Assembly (NCBI RefSeq): GCF_001437125.1
Contig: NZ_JQCA01000037.1
Span: forward strand, 34,597 to 98,596
Direction of reading: 5' to 3'
Origin: Levilactobacillus paucivorans
GTDB lineage: Bacteria > Bacillota > Bacilli > Lactobacillales > Lactobacillaceae
Length of the DNA: 64,000 nt
Positions 61,370-64,000 of the stretch are shown here, in pieces. The notes beneath the pieces are model-generated. The model worked only from the letters and a program-made list of their open reading frames with translations. It ran no database searches and was not told the DNA's origin. The number at the start of each line of letters is the position of its first letter. The first letter of the stretch is position 1. A program made the translations under genes and the position numbers.

Positions 61370-62691
61370 TATTTTTTCATTGATTGCCGCTTAGGGCTAA
61401 CCCAGGTTCCGGACCCGAAACCTAAAATTGTCTTGAGGGCGGGGACAAAGGTCATGACCACCGTGATGGGATTAACCATCCAGTAGAACAACATATATAA
61501 CGGGGCGAAGAAAAGGTATTTCATCTTAGCCCCGTGATGGTCCAACAGCAGAGCCGCAAGGAGTTGCATGAACCCCGCGAACATTTCAAACGTCACAAAG
61601 ATAAAGGAAATCAGGATCCCATGCATCACGCGCTCGTAGTTTCCCGTGAAGAGAAAATACAGCATCATGCCAATAAAACCTGCCGACGTAATCGTAAAGA
61701 AGAAAGACCAGATAATGGACAACGTCGAATCCAGAAACATTGACCACTGATAACGGTGCTCGACAGGATGGCGTAAGAACTTCCAGATGTTCGTTAGCCA
61801 AACTTCCGTCCCTCCCTGGGCCCAGCGCTTACGCTGGTGGTAGAGGTCCTTGATGGTTTCGGGGACGTTCATGTGGAAGATAATGTTGGGGGCAAATCGA
61901 GGGACCGCCCCTATCATCTGGTGGTCCCAGGCGATACTAATATCTTCCGTCGCTCGGTTCTGACGAAATCCTCCGACGTCGATCAGAAAGTCCTTCTTAT
62001 ACATGGTATTCGCACCACTATAAGCATACATCGAGTCGTTAACGGCCGTCTGACTTCGTTTAATCACCCCGACAATACTGGTAAATTCCACCGTCTGTGA
62101 CTTTCCCAACAGCGTCGTTCGATTCTGAACATCCATGTTGGCCGTGACCGCCGAGGTATTCATATCGCGCTCCCGCCGAAAGAAATTCATGTATTTCATG
62201 AGTGCATCGGGTTCGGGGATGGTATCGGCATCATTACTGAGAATGTATTCGCCCTTGGCAAAATACATCCCGATGTTAAAGGCGTGGGCCTTCCCCTTAT
62301 TCTTCAGGATCTCCACGGTTCGTAATCGCGGATAGGTCGCCTGCAGCCGGTGAATAATGGCCGCCGTCTTATCCGTCGACCCATCATTCATGACCAACAC
62401 TTCAAAATTCGTGTAGTTTAACTGGTCAAATAGGTACGTAATGGTTTCCTCAATCATGACTTCCTCATTGTGGGCTGGGATCATGATGGTAATCAGCGGT
62501 TGCTTGTCGACTGGGATGACTTCCCAATCATCGTCACGTTTGTTGGTCTTCAAGAAGCGATAGGACAACGCCCCGGCAAACCAGAAGAATGACCCAACCA
62601 CCGGGTACAGGCAAAGGATCAGTAAAAGAACGTTGAGGATGGTCTTCCCCAACGTGGCTTTCAAAATACTGTCGATAAAGAAATCAAACAT
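61369..62691 (-). CDS. Processive family 2 glycosyltransferase (PgaC/BcsA-like)
   Basis: Membrane polysaccharide synthase of 440 residues. One N-terminal helix pair precedes the GT2 domain with MIPAHNEE, MNDGSTDKT, the metal-binding SNDADT, the TED acceptor motif (ATEDISIAWD) and QRKRWAQGG (QxxRW), the full signature of processive enzymes. Three or four C-terminal helices follow. Probably polymerises an exopolysaccharide from a UDP-sugar; the sugar is unknown. Last gene of the three-gene operon; AGGAG precedes the ATG. Confidence 0.92.
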   Translation of the reverse strand: MFDFFIDSILKATLGKTILNVLLLILCLYPVVGSFFWFAGALSYRFLKTNKRDDDWEVIPVDKQPLITIMIPAHNEEVMIEETITYLFDQLNYTNFEVLVMNDGSTDKTAAIIHRLQATYPRLRTVEILKNKGKAHAFNIGMYFAKGEYILSNDADTIPEPDALMKYMNFFRRERDMNTSAVTANMDVQNRTTLLGKSQTVEFTSIVGVIKRSQTAVNDSMYAYSGANTMYKKDFLIDVGGFRQNRATEDISIAWDHQMIGAVPRFAPNIIFHMNVPETIKDLYHQRKRWAQGGTEVWLTNIWKFLRHPVEHRYQWSMFLDSTLSIIWSFFFTITSAGFIGMMLYFLFTGNYERVMHGILISFIFVTFEMFAGFMQLLAALLLDHHGAKMKYLFFAPLYMLFYWMVNPITVVMTFVPALKTILGFGSGTWVSPKRQSMKK

Positions 62692-62702
62692 GCCCGTCGC
62701 TC

Positions 62703-63212
62703 CTATTTGTCCAAGTCATTGAGATCACGTTGCTGATACAACTGGTGAATCTGATCGGTATCCAAGTTCTGTTCCGGCTTTACTTGATAATCCCGGACAT
62801 TCTCTCGGAACTCCTGATCACCGAAACGCTGGGTCATAAAATCACCTAAGGTATCTTCCCGTTTACGTTGGTCGATGGGATTAAAGGTGGGCCACTGTTC
62901 GACGACCCGATCGCGCTTTCGGTTTTGAATGATGGTCATCCCCACCGCAAATAGTGAGACCGTCACAAAGGCAAACAGTAATAAAATGCCAATAAATTTA
63001 ATTTCAAAGATACCTTCGTTGTACGACCACATGTGGATCACTCGTGGATCGTAGGAGGCCCAAAAAGACAGCACCGTCAACGTGATGGGGACGGCCACAC
63101 AGATCCAGCCGAAAAGACCGACCACCGTCTGCCAAATTTTTAAGCCCCAGTGGCCCTTTTCAAAGTAGTCATCCGTGTAAAGTTGCTGACGAACTGCTGA
63201 TTTGTCTTTCAT
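62703..63212 (-). CDS. Two-helix membrane protein, PgaD-like by position and topology
   Basis: 169 residues with two hydrophobic helices (about 32-52 and 73-97) and a charged C-terminal cytoplasmic tail (about 100-169) with a helical DTDQIHQLYQQRDLNDLDK-like end. It has no recognisable enzymatic motif. Its size, topology and place next to a processive glycosyltransferase resemble PgaD/IcaD accessory subunits that are required for synthase activity. This is inference from context; sequence similarity is not evident. The ATG overlaps the EAL gene stop (4 bp). Confidence 0.7.
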   Translation of the reverse strand: MKDKSAVRQQLYTDDYFEKGHWGLKIWQTVVGLFGWICVAVPITLTVLSFWASYDPRVIHMWSYNEGIFEIKFIGILLLFAFVTVSLFAVGMTIIQNRKRDRVVEQWPTFNPIDQRKREDTLGDFMTQRFGDQEFRENVRDYQVKPEQNLDTDQIHQLYQQRDLNDLDK

Positions 63213-63976
63213 CTTGTCCCGGTCCTTTCCTGTGGATTACTCGGTCGGCCAAAGAGATAGCCTTGACGCGTCCGAATCTGTAATTGCTCGGCAAGCTGTT
63301 GATCCTGTTCATTTTCAATCCCCATCAGGATCAACTCGATGTGGTTACGCTGCGCCAGCCGGTTCCAAAACTGCAAGTTAAGGTCCAACCACTCGTTGGG
63401 GTCCTCCTTACGAAAGCTCCGCATAGAACATTTCAAGGAATCCACCTCGGGTAGAATCCACTCAATCGTCTTCAGATTACTCAGTGAAGACCCGACGTTA
63501 TCGATCCCAAAGGTCATTCCATACTGTCGCGCCTCACGAATCCGTCGACGAAAGAGTCGCCGATTCCACCGATGCTTGTGCTGATCTGGCGTGTATTCAA
63601 CAGACAAGTTCATTGGGGTAATCTTGGAAATTGCCCAGCGAACGAAGTAGTGAAAGTCTGGACTGGTGATCTGATCGTACTCTAAATTAATCGACAGCGT
63701 GATGGGATCCTCTGGCAGTGCCTTGAAGGTATCCTCCAATAGAAAGATCACCCGCTGTAACGGCAAGGAATCTAGTTGCTTAGGTAGCGTCCAGGAGCCA
63801 TCGGCGTTATGTTGCCGTAGCAGGCACTCGTATCCGGTCACCTTCCCCTGATAGTCCACCTGTCTTTGGATAAAGTACCGTAACTCGAATTCATCATTTT
63901 CCAGATAGTTATTACTATTCTTGCGGGAATACCAGTAATAAATGACGAGAGCGTAAAATATCTTGTGTAAATGCAT
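63209..63976 (-). CDS. Degenerate EAL domain protein (probable c-di-GMP receptor or remnant)
   Basis: 255 residues: a short hydrophobic N-terminus (KIFYALVIYYWY) and an EAL domain. The Glu of the EAL motif is kept (YECLLRQ), as are the Asn of SINLEY and the QGYLFGRP end. However, DDFG reads DNVG, LKxD reads LKCS, the TE of ELTE is TP, and AEGVE reads LMGIE. Loss of several metal-binding residues argues against phosphodiesterase activity, leaving ligand binding possible. No good ribosome binding site is seen before the ATG at 63976; upstream sequence is cut by the window. First visible gene of the synthase operon. Confidence 0.85.
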   Translation of the reverse strand: MHLHKIFYALVIYYWYSRKNSNNYLENDEFELRYFIQRQVDYQGKVTGYECLLRQHNADGSWTLPKQLDSLPLQRVIFLLEDTFKALPEDPITLSINLEYDQITSPDFHYFVRWAISKITPMNLSVEYTPDQHKHRWNRRLFRRRIREARQYGMTFGIDNVGSSLSNLKTIEWILPEVDSLKCSMRSFRKEDPNEWLDLNLQFWNRLAQRNHIELILMGIENEQDQQLAEQLQIRTRQGYLFGRPSNPQERTGTR

Positions 63977-64000
63977 AAAAGATTTCTGAATTGTATAGAA

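Noticed and set aside
1..64000. tRNA, rRNA, CRISPR arrays, insertion sequences, prophage
   Set aside because: Looked for cloverleaf tRNA patterns with a T-arm, regular spacer repeats, transposase or integrase motifs and phage genes; none seen. The cloverleaf at 32917-33087 is twice tRNA size and has no GTTCRA arm or CCA end.

Overview
The window is a gene-dense stretch of chromosome from a low-to-mid GC Firmicute, almost certainly a lactic acid bacterium of the Lactobacillaceae (a Levilactobacillus/Secundilactobacillus-like species is my best guess). The grounds are gene order and family content: mltG-udk-greA, the yqeG-yqeH-yhbY-nadD-yqeK-rsfS-yqeM-tmcAL run, infC-rpmI-rplT, dnaB-dnaI, murC next to a soluble SftA-type translocase, PepV, YidC with a lipobox, three T-box leaders, and Gram-positive promoters and ribosome binding sites. 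It is mostly core genome. I see no insertion sequence, prophage, CRISPR array, tRNA or rRNA.

Layout: 1-8.2 kb holds a class B PBP, a YfhO membrane protein, a HesB-like protein, greA, udk and mltG. 8.3-12.1 kb is pheST with a Phe T-box. 12.1-15.4 kb holds an HxlR regulator, an HD protein, an rRNA methyltransferase, acyP and yidC. 15.5-20.6 kb holds a YxeA protein behind an operator-rich promoter, an ArlRS-like two-component system, a zinc alcohol dehydrogenase and a matrixin-type protease. 20.8-28.9 kb is two HAD genes, yceD-rpmF, and the yqe ribosome-assembly/NAD operon. 29-33.2 kb holds infC-rpmI-rplT with an attenuator leader, thrS with a T-box, and a large cloverleaf-like non-coding element. 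33.2-40.2 kb is the replication/repair run dnaI, dnaB, nrdR, coaE, mutM, polA (in reverse order of transcription). 40.3-50.1 kb holds a Bax-inhibitor-like protein, pnuC, murC, sftA, ytpR, a thioredoxin, a UspA protein and pepV. 50.2-57.1 kb holds nnrD, an SDR-MerR pair, a degenerate pseudouridine synthase, a MurJ-like flippase, unknown small genes, a membrane flavodoxin-like protein and a lone ABC permease. 57.2-61.3 kb holds leuS with a T-box, a PAP2 phosphatase and mnmM. 61.4-64 kb is a three-gene exopolysaccharide-synthase-like operon with a degenerate EAL-domain protein.

The most interesting observations are: (1) a 161-bp cloverleaf element between thrS and dnaI with a 14-bp perfect closing stem and three perfect or near-perfect internal hairpins; (2) a ThrRS in which all four residues of the HxxxH...CxxxH editing site are replaced, while LeuRS and PheRS in the same window keep theirs; (3) a family of palindromic intergenic elements with related ends (three copies); (4) a PgaCD-like synthase operon led by a degenerate EAL protein; (5) a pseudouridine synthase homologue whose catalytic Asp position is Pro; (6) interleaved stems in the pnuC leader; (7) a MerR-type promoter with a 19-bp spacer and a dyad, and a YxeA promoter with overlapping dyads at the start site. 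All functional statements rest on reading motifs and context; no database search was possible.
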